64,000 nt of DNA, taken from assembly GCA_029881795.1 (NCBI GenBank), contig JAOULX010000002.1, forward strand, positions 186,001 to 250,000, in the 5' to 3' direction. Positions within the stretch are counted from its first letter, which is position 1. The number at the start of each line of letters is the position of its first letter. Below the pieces are notes generated by a model that was not told the DNA's origin, searched no databases, and was given only the letters and a program-made list of their open reading frames with translations. This DNA comes from Gammaproteobacteria bacterium (GTDB lineage: Bacteria > Pseudomonadota > Gammaproteobacteria > SZUA-229). Made by a program: the position numbers and the translations under genes. Shown here piece by piece: positions 35,557 through 44,644 of this stretch.

Positions 35557-37440
35557 ATGAGTGATTATGATGCTTCCTCGATAGAGGTGCTATCAGGACT
35601 GGACCCGGTTAAAAAACGACCGGGCATGTACACAGATACAACCCGCCCTAATCATCTGGCACAGGAAGTGATTGATAATAGTGTCGATGAAGCCGTAGCC
35701 GGCCATGCCTCACGTATTCAGGTAACAGTTTTCAAAGACGGCTCGCTGGAGGTTCAGGACGACGGCCGTGGTATGCCGGTGGATATTCATCCGGAAGAAG
35801 GCATTAGCGGAGTCGAGCTTATCCTCACTCGATTACACGCCGGTGGTAAGTTCTCAAATAAAAACTACCAGTTTTCCGGTGGATTACACGGCGTTGGCAT
35901 CTCGGTGGTTAATGCCTTATCCAAAAAAGTTGAAATCGAAATCAAACGAGGCGGTATTGTCTCTGCGATCAGTTTTGCCAATGGCGATAAAGCCTCTGAA
36001 CTGGCTGAAGTCGGCACTGTCGGCAAAAAGAACACCGGCACGTGCTTACGCTTCTGGCCGGATGCCGGTTATTTTGATTCCGCTAAATTCTCAATTCGTC
36101 AGTTAAAGCATGTGTTGCGTGCCAAAGCGGTATTATGCCCCGGCTTAACCGTTGATTTTCTCGATGAGGCCAGCGGCGAAACCGAAAGCTGGTATTACGA
36201 AACCGGGCTTGAGGATTATCTGGCGCAAGCCCTGACCGATCGGGAATGTTTACCGGCAGAGCCATTTACCGGGGTCTTCAGCAGCGAACACGAAGCGGTT
36301 GAATGGGCCTTGCTGTGGTTGCCGGAAGGTGGTGAAGGAGTTACCGAAAGTTATGTAAATTTAATTCCGACCGCACAGGGTGGTACTCATGTAAACGGAC
36401 TGCGCAGTGGATTAACAGATGCCGTGCGAGAGTTTTGTGAATTTCGTAATCTGGTACCTCGCGGTGTTAAAATCAGCCCAGAAGATGTCTGGGACAAAGT
36501 CAGTTACGTGTTATCCATCAAACACGAAGACCCGCAGTTTTCAGGCCAGACTAAAGAGCGCCTGTCATCACGCGAGTGCGCGCCGTTTGTCTCCGGTGTG
36601 GTCAAAGATGCCTTCAGCTTATGGTTAAATCAGCACACAGAAGATGCTGAGCGTATTGCTATGCTGGCTATCGAGAGCGCACAGAGTCGGCAGAAAGCCG
36701 GTAAAAAAGTGGCGCGTAAAAAAGTGTCAGCCGGCCCAGCATTGCCGGGCAAGTTAGCCGATTGCAGTTCAACTGATCTGGCGCGGGCTGAATTGTTTCT
36801 GGTGGAGGGGGATTCTGCGGGTGGCTCTGCCAAGCAGGCACGTGACAGAACTTTTCAGGCGATCATGCCGCTGCGCGGAAAAATACTCAATACCTGGGAG
36901 GTCGAGGCCGATCAGGTACTGGCTTCTCAGGAAGTTCATGATATTTCGGTGGCGCTGGGTGTCGAGCCTGGTTCGACGGATATTAAAGACCTGCGTTACG
37001 GCAAAGTCTGTATTCTGGCTGACGCCGACTCCGACGGTTATCACATTGCTACGTTATTATGCGCTTTATTCCTACGACATTTTAGAACACTGGTTGAAGA
37101 AGGCCATATTTATGTAGCGATGCCACCATTATTTCGTGTTGATGTGGGCAAGGAAGTATTTTATGCACTTGATGAGGCCGAAAAGCAGGGTGTGCTGGAT
37201 CGCATTGATGCAGAAAAAATGAAAGGCAAGGTTCAGGTTACGCGCTTTAAAGGTCTGGGTGAAATGAACCCGATGCAGTTGCGTGAGACATCGATCGCAC
37301 CGGATACCAGACGACTGGTGCAGTTACAGATACAGCCCGGAGATAATACCAACGAGCTGATGGATATGCTGCTGGCAAAAAAACGCGCAGCAGATCGCAA
37401 GAGCTGGCTCGAATCAAGCGGTAATCTGGCAGAAATTTAA
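35557..37440 (+). CDS. parE: DNA topoisomerase IV subunit B
   Basis: ATPase subunit of topoisomerase IV, which decatenates daughter chromosomes. The 627-residue chain has the GHKL ATP site (EVIDNSVDEAVAGHA, QDDGRGMP, GGLHGVGISVVNALS), the transducer domain, and the TOPRIM domain with LVEGDSAGGSAKQARDRTFQAIMPLRGKILN and DADSDGYHI. Quinolone-region residues look wild type. parC follows after 67 bp; the promoter lies in the 166-bp divergent region shared with the AddA-type gene. Confidence 0.96.
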   Translation: MSDYDASSIEVLSGLDPVKKRPGMYTDTTRPNHLAQEVIDNSVDEAVAGHASRIQVTVFKDGSLEVQDDGRGMPVDIHPEEGISGVELILTRLHAGGKFSNKNYQFSGGLHGVGISVVNALSKKVEIEIKRGGIVSAISFANGDKASELAEVGTVGKKNTGTCLRFWPDAGYFDSAKFSIRQLKHVLRAKAVLCPGLTVDFLDEASGETESWYYETGLEDYLAQALTDRECLPAEPFTGVFSSEHEAVEWALLWLPEGGEGVTESYVNLIPTAQGGTHVNGLRSGLTDAVREFCEFRNLVPRGVKISPEDVWDKVSYVLSIKHEDPQFSGQTKERLSSRECAPFVSGVVKDAFSLWLNQHTEDAERIAMLAIESAQSRQKAGKKVARKKVSAGPALPGKLADCSSTDLARAELFLVEGDSAGGSAKQARDRTFQAIMPLRGKILNTWEVEADQVLASQEVHDISVALGVEPGSTDIKDLRYGKVCILADADSDGYHIATLLCALFLRHFRTLVEEGHIYVAMPPLFRVDVGKEVFYALDEAEKQGVLDRIDAEKMKGKVQVTRFKGLGEMNPMQLRETSIAPDTRRLVQLQIQPGDNTNELMDMLLAKKRAADRKSWLESSGNLAEI

Positions 37441-37507
37441 TTTGCGGTTGTCCCGAAATTTTAAACAGATATCACTCTAAACAAAAAGCATATAAGACAA
37501 GTTCAAT

Positions 37508-39766
37508 ATGACAACAGAAAATGAAATGAATTACGATGGCGTAGAGCAGCAACCATTAGCCAGCTTCGCAGAAAAAGCCTACCTTGATTATTCAATGTAC
37601 GTGATTCTTGATCGCGCATTACCGTTTGTTGGTGACGGTTTAAAGCCGGTTCAACGGCGGATTATTTTTGCGATGTCTGAACTGGGATTAAAAGCCACTG
37701 CCAAACATAAAAAATCTGCACGTACGGTCGGTGACGTGCTTGGTAAATTTCATCCACACGGTGATTCGGCATGCTATGAAGCCATGGTGTTAATGGCGCA
37801 GCCGTTTTCGTACCGTTATCCGCTGGTTGATGGGCAGGGTAACTGGGGTTCACCGGATGATCCGAAATCATTTGCCGCGATGCGTTATACCGAATCGCGT
37901 TTGTCTCCTTATGCACAGGTGATGCTGGATGAAGTCGGCCAGGGCACGGTGGACTGGGTGCCTAATTTTGATGGCACACTTGAAGAACCGAAATCATTAC
38001 CGGCTCGTCTGCCCAATGTCTTGCTGAATGGTGGTATGGGTATCGCCGTGGGCATGGCAACCGATATACCGCCGCATAATTTACGTGAACTGGCGACCGC
38101 TTGTATCCGTTTACTGGAAAACAGTCGCACCAGTATTGATGAACTGTGTGAACATGTTAAAGGCCCGGATTATCCAACCGATGCTGAGATTATTACGCCG
38201 GCTGCTGAAATTCGTGCGATGTACGAAAAAGGTCATGGCAGCATACGGATGCGTGCCGTGTATGAAAAAGAAAGCGGGGATATAGTTATTACCGCGCTGC
38301 CGCATCAAGTTTCTGGCAATAAAATACTGGAACAGATTGCACAACAAATGGTGGCGAAAAAGCTGCCGATGGTGGAAGACCTGCGTGATGAATCGGATCA
38401 CGAGCATCCCACTCGTCTGGTCATCGTGCCGCGATCGAACCGGATCGATACCGAGCAGCTGATGGCGCACTTGTTTGCCACCACAGATCTGGAGCGTACC
38501 TACCGCGTTAACATGAACGTGATCGGCATTGATGGTCGTCCCGGTGTTAAAAATCTTAAAAGCATGCTGCAGGAATGGCTGACCTACAGAAAAGCCACGG
38601 TAACACGGCGACTGCAGTGGCGTCTGGAAAAAGTTAATAAGCGTCTGCATATTTTAGATGCCATGCTCATTGCGTTTCTGAATATTGATGAAGTGATTGC
38701 CATTATTCGTGAAAACGACAAACCCAAACCGGTGTTAATGAAACGATTTGGTATAAGTGATATTCAGGCTGAGGCGATTCTTGATCTGAAATTACGCAAC
38801 CTTGCCAGACTTGAAGAAATGAAAATCAAGGGAGAGCAGGATGAGCTGGCAAAAGAACGTGATTCATTAGAAAAAACATTGTCCTCAGATAGCCGTATGA
38901 AAACGCTGATCAAAAAAGAAATCATGGCTGACGCAAAAGAATACGGCGATAAACGTCGCTCGCCGATAGTGGCACGCGATGCCGCGCAGGCACTTGATGA
39001 GTCGGCACTGATACCAAGCGAAGCAGTGACTATCGTGGTATCTGAAAAAGGCTGGGTGCGCGCAGCTAAAGGGCATGACATCGATCCGGTCACGCTCAGT
39101 TATAAAGCGGGCGATGGCTATTTGTCATCGGCCACCGGAAAATCCAATCAGCAGGCTATCTTCCTCGACTCGACTGGCCGAACCTATATGCTGGCAGCGC
39201 ATTCGCTGCCATCAGCCAGAGGCCAGGGTGAGCCATTAACCGGACGCTTTAGTCCACCGGCTGGGGCGACTTTTGTTGCGGTAATTATGGGCGATAATAA
39301 AGACGAATACCTGTTAGCCAGCAGTTTTGGTTATGGTTTTGTTAACACCATCGAGGATATGCAAACTCGCAATAAAGCCGGTAAGGTTGTATTAAAACCT
39401 GCCGCTGGTGCTCGCGTATTAGCACCTGTGGCAGTGCGTAATATTGATGAGGACTGGATAGTAGCCGTTTCATCAGAAGGTTATATGTTGGTAACACCAT
39501 TAGTCGAGTTACCAAAAATGGCGCGAGGAAAAGGTAATAAGATTATCAATATTCCATCGGCCAAATTAAAAGATGGCAGTGAAGATGTGGTTGCTATTGA
39601 TCTGTTGCAGGATGGTGAAAAGGTGACGCTTGATACCGGTAAGAAAACAAAATTGTTAAGCGCAGCCGAGGTCGATGAATTTGCCGGTGAGCGCGGTAAA
39701 CGCGGCCTGAAACTGCCAAGGCTGTATCAGAAAATTGAATCGCTTGAAGTGCATAAAAAGTCCTGA
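37508..39766 (+). CDS. parC: DNA topoisomerase IV subunit A
   Basis: DNA-cleaving subunit of topoisomerase IV. The catalytic Tyr lies in [14 protein letters not shown]. The quinolone-determining stretch [13 protein letters not shown] keeps Ser and Glu as in susceptible E. coli ParC. The 752-residue length and short C-terminal beta-pinwheel (about residues 500-745, with repeated blocks such as [15 protein letters not shown]) distinguish it from GyrA. It follows parE in the same unit and ends before a long hairpin. Confidence 0.96.
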   Translation: MTTENEMNYDGVEQQPLASFAEKAYLDYSMYVILDRALPFVGDGLKPVQRRIIFAMSELGLKATAKHKKSARTVGDVLGKFHPHGDSACYEAMVLMAQPFSYRYPLVDGQGNWGSPDDPKSFAAMRYTESRLSPYAQVMLDEVGQGTVDWVPNFDGTLEEPKSLPARLPNVLLNGGMGIAVGMATDIPPHNLRELATACIRLLENSRTSIDELCEHVKGPDYPTDAEIITPAAEIRAMYEKGHGSIRMRAVYEKESGDIVITALPHQVSGNKILEQIAQQMVAKKLPMVEDLRDESDHEHPTRLVIVPRSNRIDTEQLMAHLFATTDLERTYRVNMNVIGIDGRPGVKNLKSMLQEWLTYRKATVTRRLQWRLEKVNKRLHILDAMLIAFLNIDEVIAIIRENDKPKPVLMKRFGISDIQAEAILDLKLRNLARLEEMKIKGEQDELAKERDSLEKTLSSDSRMKTLIKKEIMADAKEYGDKRRSPIVARDAAQALDESALIPSEAVTIVVSEKGWVRAAKGHDIDPVTLSYKAGDGYLSSATGKSNQQAIFLDSTGRTYMLAAHSLPSARGQGEPLTGRFSPPAGATFVAVIMGDNKDEYLLASSFGYGFVNTIEDMQTRNKAGKVVLKPAAGARVLAPVAVRNIDEDWIVAVSSEGYMLVTPLVELPKMARGKGNKIINIPSAKLKDGSEDVVAIDLLQDGEKVTLDTGKKTKLLSAAEVDEFAGERGKRGLKLPRLYQKIESLEVHKKS

Positions 39767-40108
39767 GTCTTTTTACTGGCGATAATACGCAGAGTTATTA
39801 TCCCGGCTGGAGATAATAATCTCTGCTGCTAATAATTAAACTGAAATCAGCAGAATGTTATGGCTTATATGGCTATGAAGGCTTATAAAGACATGCCTGA
39901 GTTGTATTGAACAGGCAGAAAATTGCCAGAGGATGGATCTGCTAGTATAGTTAGATCAATGCCAGATGCTAGGCAATAGCGTTCGCAGTAAACAGAAACG
40001 CATATAATAATTTTTTGTATTTTTTGCCCGTTAGATTTTGATAGCGCTATTATGAGAAAAGGATGAATCAAATGCGGCTTGTGGATCAATTTAGTTTCGG
40101 GGTGATTT
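39767..40108. other. Spacer between parC and the Cache-sensor gene
   Basis: A 342-bp spacer whose first part holds the hairpin at 39789-39826. The remainder has no gene and no confident promoter motif. GGGGTGA (40099-40105) is the ribosome site of the next gene. Confidence 0.5.
39789..39826 (+). terminator. Long hairpin after parC
   Basis: GCAGAGTTATTATC (39789-39802) pairs with GATAATAATCTCTGC (39812-39826), 14 bp with one bulged T and a 9-nt loop. No T-run follows, so it is a weak terminator or an RNA-processing or stability hairpin. Confidence 0.55.
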
Positions 40109-41443
40109 GTGCAGCTTAACAATACTACTTTTAGTAAAGTCCTGTTAGTAATCGTGTTATTTTTGATAACGACTTTTGCTATCGCGATTCTTGGTCTGCA
40201 GGATATAGAAAGCCGGGTCAGAAAAGATACAGCTAATGCTCTTAATGTGGTAGTTGAAACAACGCATGAAACACATATTATCTGGATAAAGGATAATAAG
40301 AGCAGTGTGGAATTTACTGCAAAAAATCCTCTAATGGTGTCGCTGGTCAAGCAGCTGCTTGATGAAGGCATGTCAGCCAAAGAGCCACGAGCTAACTCTG
40401 CACTGAAAAATCTCAGACATTATTTTATTACCTCGCATAATACATTAAATCACGTCGGCTTTTTTATTATCACTAAAGATAATATTAATGCCGCTTCAAT
40501 GCGCGATGGAAGTCTGGGGCGTAAAAATTTAATTACACGCCATTACCCTGAATTATTAGAGAAAGCTTTTAGTGGCGAGACGGTATTTGTGCCTCCCATT
40601 GAATCTGATGTGGTTTTTGATGATGGTTCGGTAAGAAATAGGCCGACGATGTTTTTTGTCACACCGATAATGGATAAGGCCGGGGTAAGAGCTCTTTTTG
40701 CGCTTCAGATCTTACCTAATCGTAGTTTTACCCGAATAACTCAGGCAGGAAGAATCGGTAAAACGGGCGAAACCTATGTGTTTAATAAGTCAGGCTTTAT
40801 GCTTACAAACAGTCGATTTGTATCTGATTTGCACCGAATAGGCCTGATTACAAAGGAACAGGATGCGATTTTAAATATCCGGGTTAGCGACCCTGGTGCC
40901 AATATGCTAAATGGTTTTAAGCCGGTTTTATCACCGTCTGATCAGGCTCTTACCGTAATGGCCGAAAGTGCCGTTTCCGGTAAGTCAGGTGTTAACGTTA
41001 GCGGCTATCGCGATTACCGGGGCCAGACAGTGTTTGGTGCATGGTTATGGAATGAAGAATTAGGTTTTGGAGTGACAACAGAAATCGATGAAAAAGAAGC
41101 GCTAAGAAGTTATGAGCTCACGAAAAATACCGTACAGTATATTGTACTGATAATGCTTTCTCTTTCTGTGCTATTGGCTCTTGTTATTTACTGGATTGAG
41201 CAAAAAGCCAGTAAAAACCTTAAATCAGCCTATAACGAGTTAGAGCACAAGACTACCGAGTTAAAAGCATTGCAGGGTGTCGTTCCGATATGTAGTTATT
41301 GTAAACACATACGTAACGACGAGGGATCCTGGGATTTGCTTGAACAATATTTTTCTGATCATCTTGATGCTAAATTTACACACGGTATCTGCCCTTCTTG
41401 TCTTGCTAAACAAAAAGAAAAAATTCAAGCAGAGAATGATTAA
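40109..41443 (+). CDS. Membrane Cache-domain sensor with C-terminal cysteine motif and no recognised output domain
   Basis: A 444-residue protein with an N-terminal membrane helix (about residues 10-30), a periplasmic double-Cache sensor region (about 40-330; FIITKDNINAASMRDG and RIGKTGETYVFNKSGFMLTN are typical), and a second helix (about 345-367). A short coiled segment (ASKNLKSAYNELEHKTTELKAL) leads to a C-terminal pattern CSYCKHIRNDEGSW, HLDAKFTHGICPSCLAK. That four-cysteine tail is often found at the end of bacterial sensor kinases and GGDEF proteins, where it may bind metal. Here it follows the sensor directly, with no kinase, cyclase or chemotaxis domain. Start GTG 40109 is set by GGGGTGA upstream. 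Confidence 0.75.
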   Translation: MQLNNTTFSKVLLVIVLFLITTFAIAILGLQDIESRVRKDTANALNVVVETTHETHIIWIKDNKSSVEFTAKNPLMVSLVKQLLDEGMSAKEPRANSALKNLRHYFITSHNTLNHVGFFIITKDNINAASMRDGSLGRKNLITRHYPELLEKAFSGETVFVPPIESDVVFDDGSVRNRPTMFFVTPIMDKAGVRALFALQILPNRSFTRITQAGRIGKTGETYVFNKSGFMLTNSRFVSDLHRIGLITKEQDAILNIRVSDPGANMLNGFKPVLSPSDQALTVMAESAVSGKSGVNVSGYRDYRGQTVFGAWLWNEELGFGVTTEIDEKEALRSYELTKNTVQYIVLIMLSLSVLLALVIYWIEQKASKNLKSAYNELEHKTTELKALQGVVPICSYCKHIRNDEGSWDLLEQYFSDHLDAKFTHGICPSCLAKQKEKIQAEND

Positions 41444-41563
41444 ACTGCGTATCCAGTTTAATCATTTTCATTAAAAAAAGTTATTCACGCACACAGTTAC
41501 TTAAACGGCTTGCTAATACGTCAATCAACAGGCTATAAATCAATTGCCTGCGGGTTTCGACTT

Positions 41564-41761
41564 TTATGTCAGATAAGCAATGATGGCGGCAAGTAGTAAT
41601 AAAAACAGCGTCAGGCCCTGCATGCCAATGCGTGCAAGCATAAACTGTTCGCTGTGTTCATTGTCGTAATCTCCACCATGAGCCATTGAAGACAGTCCCA
41701 TACCCAGTGAGATGACTGTTGCCAGCAGTGCCAGTACGATGATGCTGTTAAGAATAGTCAT
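41564..41761 (-). CDS. HIG1-like twin-transmembrane protein
   Basis: A 65-residue protein with two membrane helices (residues 4-28 and 44-64) and a short loop (GGDYDNEHSEQFMLARIGMQG). The pattern VISLGMGLSSMAHG ... ARIGMQGLTLFLL is that of the HIG1 family of small proteins tied to cytochrome oxidase assembly in bacteria and mitochondria. Its excellent AGGAGGT ribosome site (41768-41774) supports it being real. It is divergent from the cytochrome b561 gene and may serve the same respiratory branch. Confidence 0.75.
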   Translation of the reverse strand: MTILNSIIVLALLATVISLGMGLSSMAHGGDYDNEHSEQFMLARIGMQGLTLFLLLLAAIIAYLT

Positions 41762-42082
41762 GATAATAACCTCCTTTTTATATAGTGATAGTTAAGACAC
41801 AAAGCACGACGGGATTTTTTGATCTTAAACAAATTATTGTAATAGAAATGTAAAAACTCTCTTTCTGATAATAAATTTTTATTATTTTGATAAACCATGT
41901 CTAAGACATGCGCCATTGATGAGGTTTCACTATCGAGTAAGTTTGATACTGTAACTAAATAGTTGAGTCGTAATGATCGCTTCACTGTCAGAATGTAATC
42001 TGCGTAGAGGGGATTTTTTCAGCCTGAATTCAGTTTCAGCTGATAGATTAATGACAAATATGACTGTTACTGGAGAGGCGTT
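41762..42082. other. Divergent regulatory region, HIG1-like gene and cytochrome b561 cluster
   Basis: A 321-bp AT-rich spacer. It holds the palindrome CATGTCTAAGACATG (41896-41910), a perfect 7-bp inverted repeat around one A, as a candidate operator. A TATATAA box precedes the HIG1-like ribosome site on the minus strand. A 75-codon frame on the minus strand (41758-41985) is judged spurious. Confidence 0.55.
41896..41910. promoter_or_regulatory. Palindrome in the HIG1/cytochrome b561 divergent region
   Basis: CATGTCTAAGACATG has exact 7-bp arms. It is placed between the two promoters and could be a site for the regulator encoded at 43970 or another factor; this is inference. Confidence 0.35.
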
Positions 42083-42664
42083 ATGCAAAATAAGCTGGCA
42101 TTAATTAAAGTCTGGGATCCGCTAGTAAGGCTATTTCACTGGACGCTGGTGCTGGCATTTTTTATCGCCTACATCACAGAAGAAGATTTTCTAACGATTC
42201 ATAGCTATGCCGGTTACATTGTAACGGTCTTGATAGCGTTTCGTGTCGTCTGGGGATTTATTGGCTCAAGCCATGCGCGCTTTACGGATTTTATCTATTC
42301 ACTTGCTGAAATCAGGCAGTTTCTTAAAAACACATTACAGTTAAAAGCGAAACGTTATCTCGGGCATAATCCTGCTGGCGGAGCCATGGTTATTATTATG
42401 CTTGTCAGTTTGATAATAACCTGTGTCAGTGGTTTTGTTGTTTATGGTATTGAAGATCAGGCCGGTCCACTGGCAGCCTGGTTATCTGAAGCCGGTAGAG
42501 GCTGGGGTAAACTGTTTGAAGAGCTACACGAGTTATTTGCTAATTTTACTCTGCTGCTGGTGATTATCCATGTCGCCGGTGTCATTGTTGAAAGTCTGAT
42601 TCACAAAGAAAACCTGATCAAGTCAATGATCAATGGCATGAAGCGCACAGACAGTGAAAAATAG
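42083..42664 (+). CDS. Cytochrome b561-family membrane protein
   Basis: A 193-residue membrane diheme cytochrome b of the bacterial b561 type. The start KVWDPLVRLFHWTLVLAFF is typical, with four membrane helices and heme-ligand histidines in RLFHW, IHSYAGY, FEELHELF and LLVIIHVAG. It would pass electrons between quinol and periplasmic cytochromes. Next come the SHP-type and diheme cytochrome c genes, its likely partners. SD GGAGAGG precedes ATG 42083. Confidence 0.88.
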   Translation: MQNKLALIKVWDPLVRLFHWTLVLAFFIAYITEEDFLTIHSYAGYIVTVLIAFRVVWGFIGSSHARFTDFIYSLAEIRQFLKNTLQLKAKRYLGHNPAGGAMVIIMLVSLIITCVSGFVVYGIEDQAGPLAAWLSEAGRGWGKLFEELHELFANFTLLLVIIHVAGVIVESLIHKENLIKSMINGMKRTDSEK

Positions 42665-42681
42665 CTGCTGGAGTAAATGAA

Positions 42682-43086
42682 ATGAAATCAATGCTTTTTA
42701 TCAGCACTCTGCTGGTGCTTTCTGCTAACACAGCGGTATCTGCTGGCGAGGCAGTCAATAACCTGATCAATGAGTATCAGACTGCCGCCGCAGTTAAAGC
42801 AGATGCGGCTGAAGGAACAAGGCTTTGGCGACAGCTGTTTTCAGCTAAGCCACCCTATACAAAGCGCAGCTGTCAGTCATGCCATGGGACGAACTTGTTG
42901 CTGCCAGGACGACATGTACGTAGCCAGAAAATGATTAAAGCAATGGCTCCGTCAGTTAATACAAATAGATTGACGGACACAAAAAAAATAACAAAGTGGT
43001 TAAAAAGAAACTGTAAATGGACACTCGGTCGAGAATGCACGGTTATTGAAAAAGTTAATCTGCTTGCTTTTCTAAGACAGCAGTAA
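42682..43086 (+). CDS. DUF1924 / SHP-type monoheme cytochrome c
   Basis: A 134-residue periplasmic cytochrome with a signal peptide (about residues 1-20, ending VSAGE) and one CQSCH heme site. The following KMIKAMAPSVNTNRLTDTKKITKWLKRNCKWTLGREC block is that of DUF1924 proteins, which include SHP, the high-spin cytochrome of Rhodobacter sphaeroides that binds small ligands. The asparagine in SVNTNRL may be the loose heme ligand of SHP, an inference. The second cysteine pair (NCKW, REC) fits a disulfide. 17 bp separate it from the b561 gene. Confidence 0.85.
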   Translation: MKSMLFISTLLVLSANTAVSAGEAVNNLINEYQTAAAVKADAAEGTRLWRQLFSAKPPYTKRSCQSCHGTNLLLPGRHVRSQKMIKAMAPSVNTNRLTDTKKITKWLKRNCKWTLGRECTVIEKVNLLAFLRQQ

Positions 43087-43103
43087 TGACGAGGTAATTC
43101 ATA

Positions 43104-43655
43104 ATGATCATAAAAGCATTTATTATGATGTTTGCAGGGGGGCTTGTTACACTGTTGACAATTCCTGTTGTTTTCAGTGATGAGGACAGGCATGAGCTAA
43201 GACAGCGTTCATTGGGCGTTGCGGCAGTCACATCAAAGACATATACAAATGAATGTAGCAGTTGCCATATGCTCTATCCACCGGGTTTGCTGCCGGCCAG
43301 ATCATGGCAAAAACTGATGTCCAGTCTAGACACTCATTTTGATGATAATGCCGAGCTTGACAGCAATGACGCCACAGTTATTTCTGCATTTTTGATGAAT
43401 AACAGTGCCGATAAATCGACTTACCGGCGTTCTCGTAAAATAATGCGTTCACTAAATGCCAGTGATTCACCGCTCAGAATCAGTGAATTGTCGTATATTA
43501 AGCGTGAACATGACGAGATACCTGACAAGATGATTCGATATAACAAAAAGGTAGTTAGTCTGAGCCACTGCAATGCCTGCCATGCTGACGCTGAAAAGGG
43601 TATATTTGATGAGCATCGTATTAACATCCCCGGTTACGGTCACTGGGATGACTGA
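43104..43655 (+). CDS. Diheme cytochrome c (DHC type)
   Basis: A 183-residue periplasmic cytochrome with an N-terminal hydrophobic segment (about residues 4-24) and two heme c sites, CSSCH and CNACH. NECSSCHMLYPPGLLPARSWQKLM is the characteristic first-heme block, and the tail ends with PGYGHWDD. In other proteobacteria DHC, SHP and cytochrome b are encoded together and exchange electrons. The order b561-SHP-DHC here matches that set. Confidence 0.85.
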   Translation: MIIKAFIMMFAGGLVTLLTIPVVFSDEDRHELRQRSLGVAAVTSKTYTNECSSCHMLYPPGLLPARSWQKLMSSLDTHFDDNAELDSNDATVISAFLMNNSADKSTYRRSRKIMRSLNASDSPLRISELSYIKREHDEIPDKMIRYNKKVVSLSHCNACHADAEKGIFDEHRINIPGYGHWDD

Positions 43656-43682
43656 TGCGATTTTGTTTATAATTGGGTAGAT

Positions 43683-43973
43683 ATGATAAAGCTTTTTTTC
43701 AGTCTTTTGTTAACGCTATACATCAGCATGGCTTGCGCCGGGGATCATGATGAGGCTAGGCGATTGTTCGAGAATGGCGATATTCTGCCGCTGGAAACAT
43801 TACTCAGCAAGCTTCGTGAAACTCATCGGGGTAGGGTGCTTGAAGTCGAATTAGAAACAGAGCAGGGTATAAATATTTACGAAATTGAACTGCTCACAGC
43901 CGATGGTCAGGTGCTTGAGGTTAAGGCAGATGCCTCCAGTGGAAAAATTCTGTCTGTTGAAAAAGAGTATTGA
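43683..43973 (+). CDS. PepSY-domain periplasmic protein
   Basis: A 96-residue protein with a signal peptide (about residues 1-18) and one PepSY-like domain: LLSKLRETHRGRVLEVELETEQGINIYEIELLTADGQVLEVKADASSGKIL as the usual strand-turn-strand pattern. The Met-ended start ATG 43683 is followed directly by the signal. Its 3' end overlaps the response-regulator start. Such proteins often accompany OmpR/QseB-type two-component systems. Confidence 0.85.
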   Translation: MIKLFFSLLLTLYISMACAGDHDEARRLFENGDILPLETLLSKLRETHRGRVLEVELETEQGINIYEIELLTADGQVLEVKADASSGKILSVEKEY

Positions 43974-44644
43974 GTTTGCGCTTGTTACTGATAGAAGATG
44001 ATAAGGCGTTGATTGCGAGTCTTGGTAAATCGCTGAAGTCAGCCGGTTATGCCGTTGATGTGGCAGAAAATGGTGTTGATGCCGAATTCCTAGGCAATGA
44101 AAATTTATATGACATTGCCTTGTTGGATCTTGGCTTGCCACAGCGCAGTGGGCTTGATGTTTTAACAAACTGGCGGCAGGCACAAAATAATTTGCCTGTT
44201 ATCGTATTAACTGGAAGAGATACCTGGCAGGAACGGGTTGACGGTTTTAAAGCCGGTGCAGATGATTACATTGGTAAACCGTTTCACATTGAAGAATTAT
44301 TGGCGCGTATCAATGCTCTGTTACACCGGAGTCATCAGTTACCCGGCGGCACGATTGCTAACTGTGGCCTGATACTGAATGAACAGCAACAAACAGTGAC
44401 GACAAAGCAGGGGCAATGTCATGCGCTTACCGGTACTGAGTTTCGCTTATTAAGGTATTTCCTATTGCATCCGAGGCAGATACTTTCGAAATCAACACTT
44501 ACTGAACATATATATAATTTCGACTCAGATAAAGACAGTAATGTTATTGAGGCTTATATAGCAAGGCTGAGACGATTACTTGGTAAACAGCAAATAGAAA
44601 CACGTCGTGGGCAGGGCTATATCTTTACCGGGTCTGAACAATGA
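43970..44644 (+). CDS. OmpR/QseB-type response regulator
   Basis: A 224-residue transcription factor. The receiver domain has the acidic pair EDD, phospho-acceptor Asp53 in LLDLGLP, the conserved Thr in VLTGRD and the Lys of GKPFH. The winged-helix domain (from about residue 128) contains GTEFRLLRYFLLHPRQILSKSTLTEHIYNFD and VIEAYIARLRRLLGKQQIETRRGQGYIF. The start is taken as TTG 43970, overlapping the PepSY stop; TTG 43976 is an alternative. Its kinase follows with an ATGA overlap. Confidence 0.9.
   Translation: MSLRLLLIEDDKALIASLGKSLKSAGYAVDVAENGVDAEFLGNENLYDIALLDLGLPQRSGLDVLTNWRQAQNNLPVIVLTGRDTWQERVDGFKAGADDYIGKPFHIEELLARINALLHRSHQLPGGTIANCGLILNEQQQTVTTKQGQCHALTGTEFRLLRYFLLHPRQILSKSTLTEHIYNFDSDKDSNVIEAYIARLRRLLGKQQIETRRGQGYIFTGSEQ

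Noticed and set aside
38111-38650. 179-codon frame antisense to parC
   Set aside because: A shadow of the parC codon pattern; no independent start signals.
41758-41985. 75-codon minus-strand frame in the HIG1/b561 divergent region
   Set aside because: It occupies the promoter and ribosome site of the HIG1-like gene, has no family pattern and its composition is that of AT-rich spacer.
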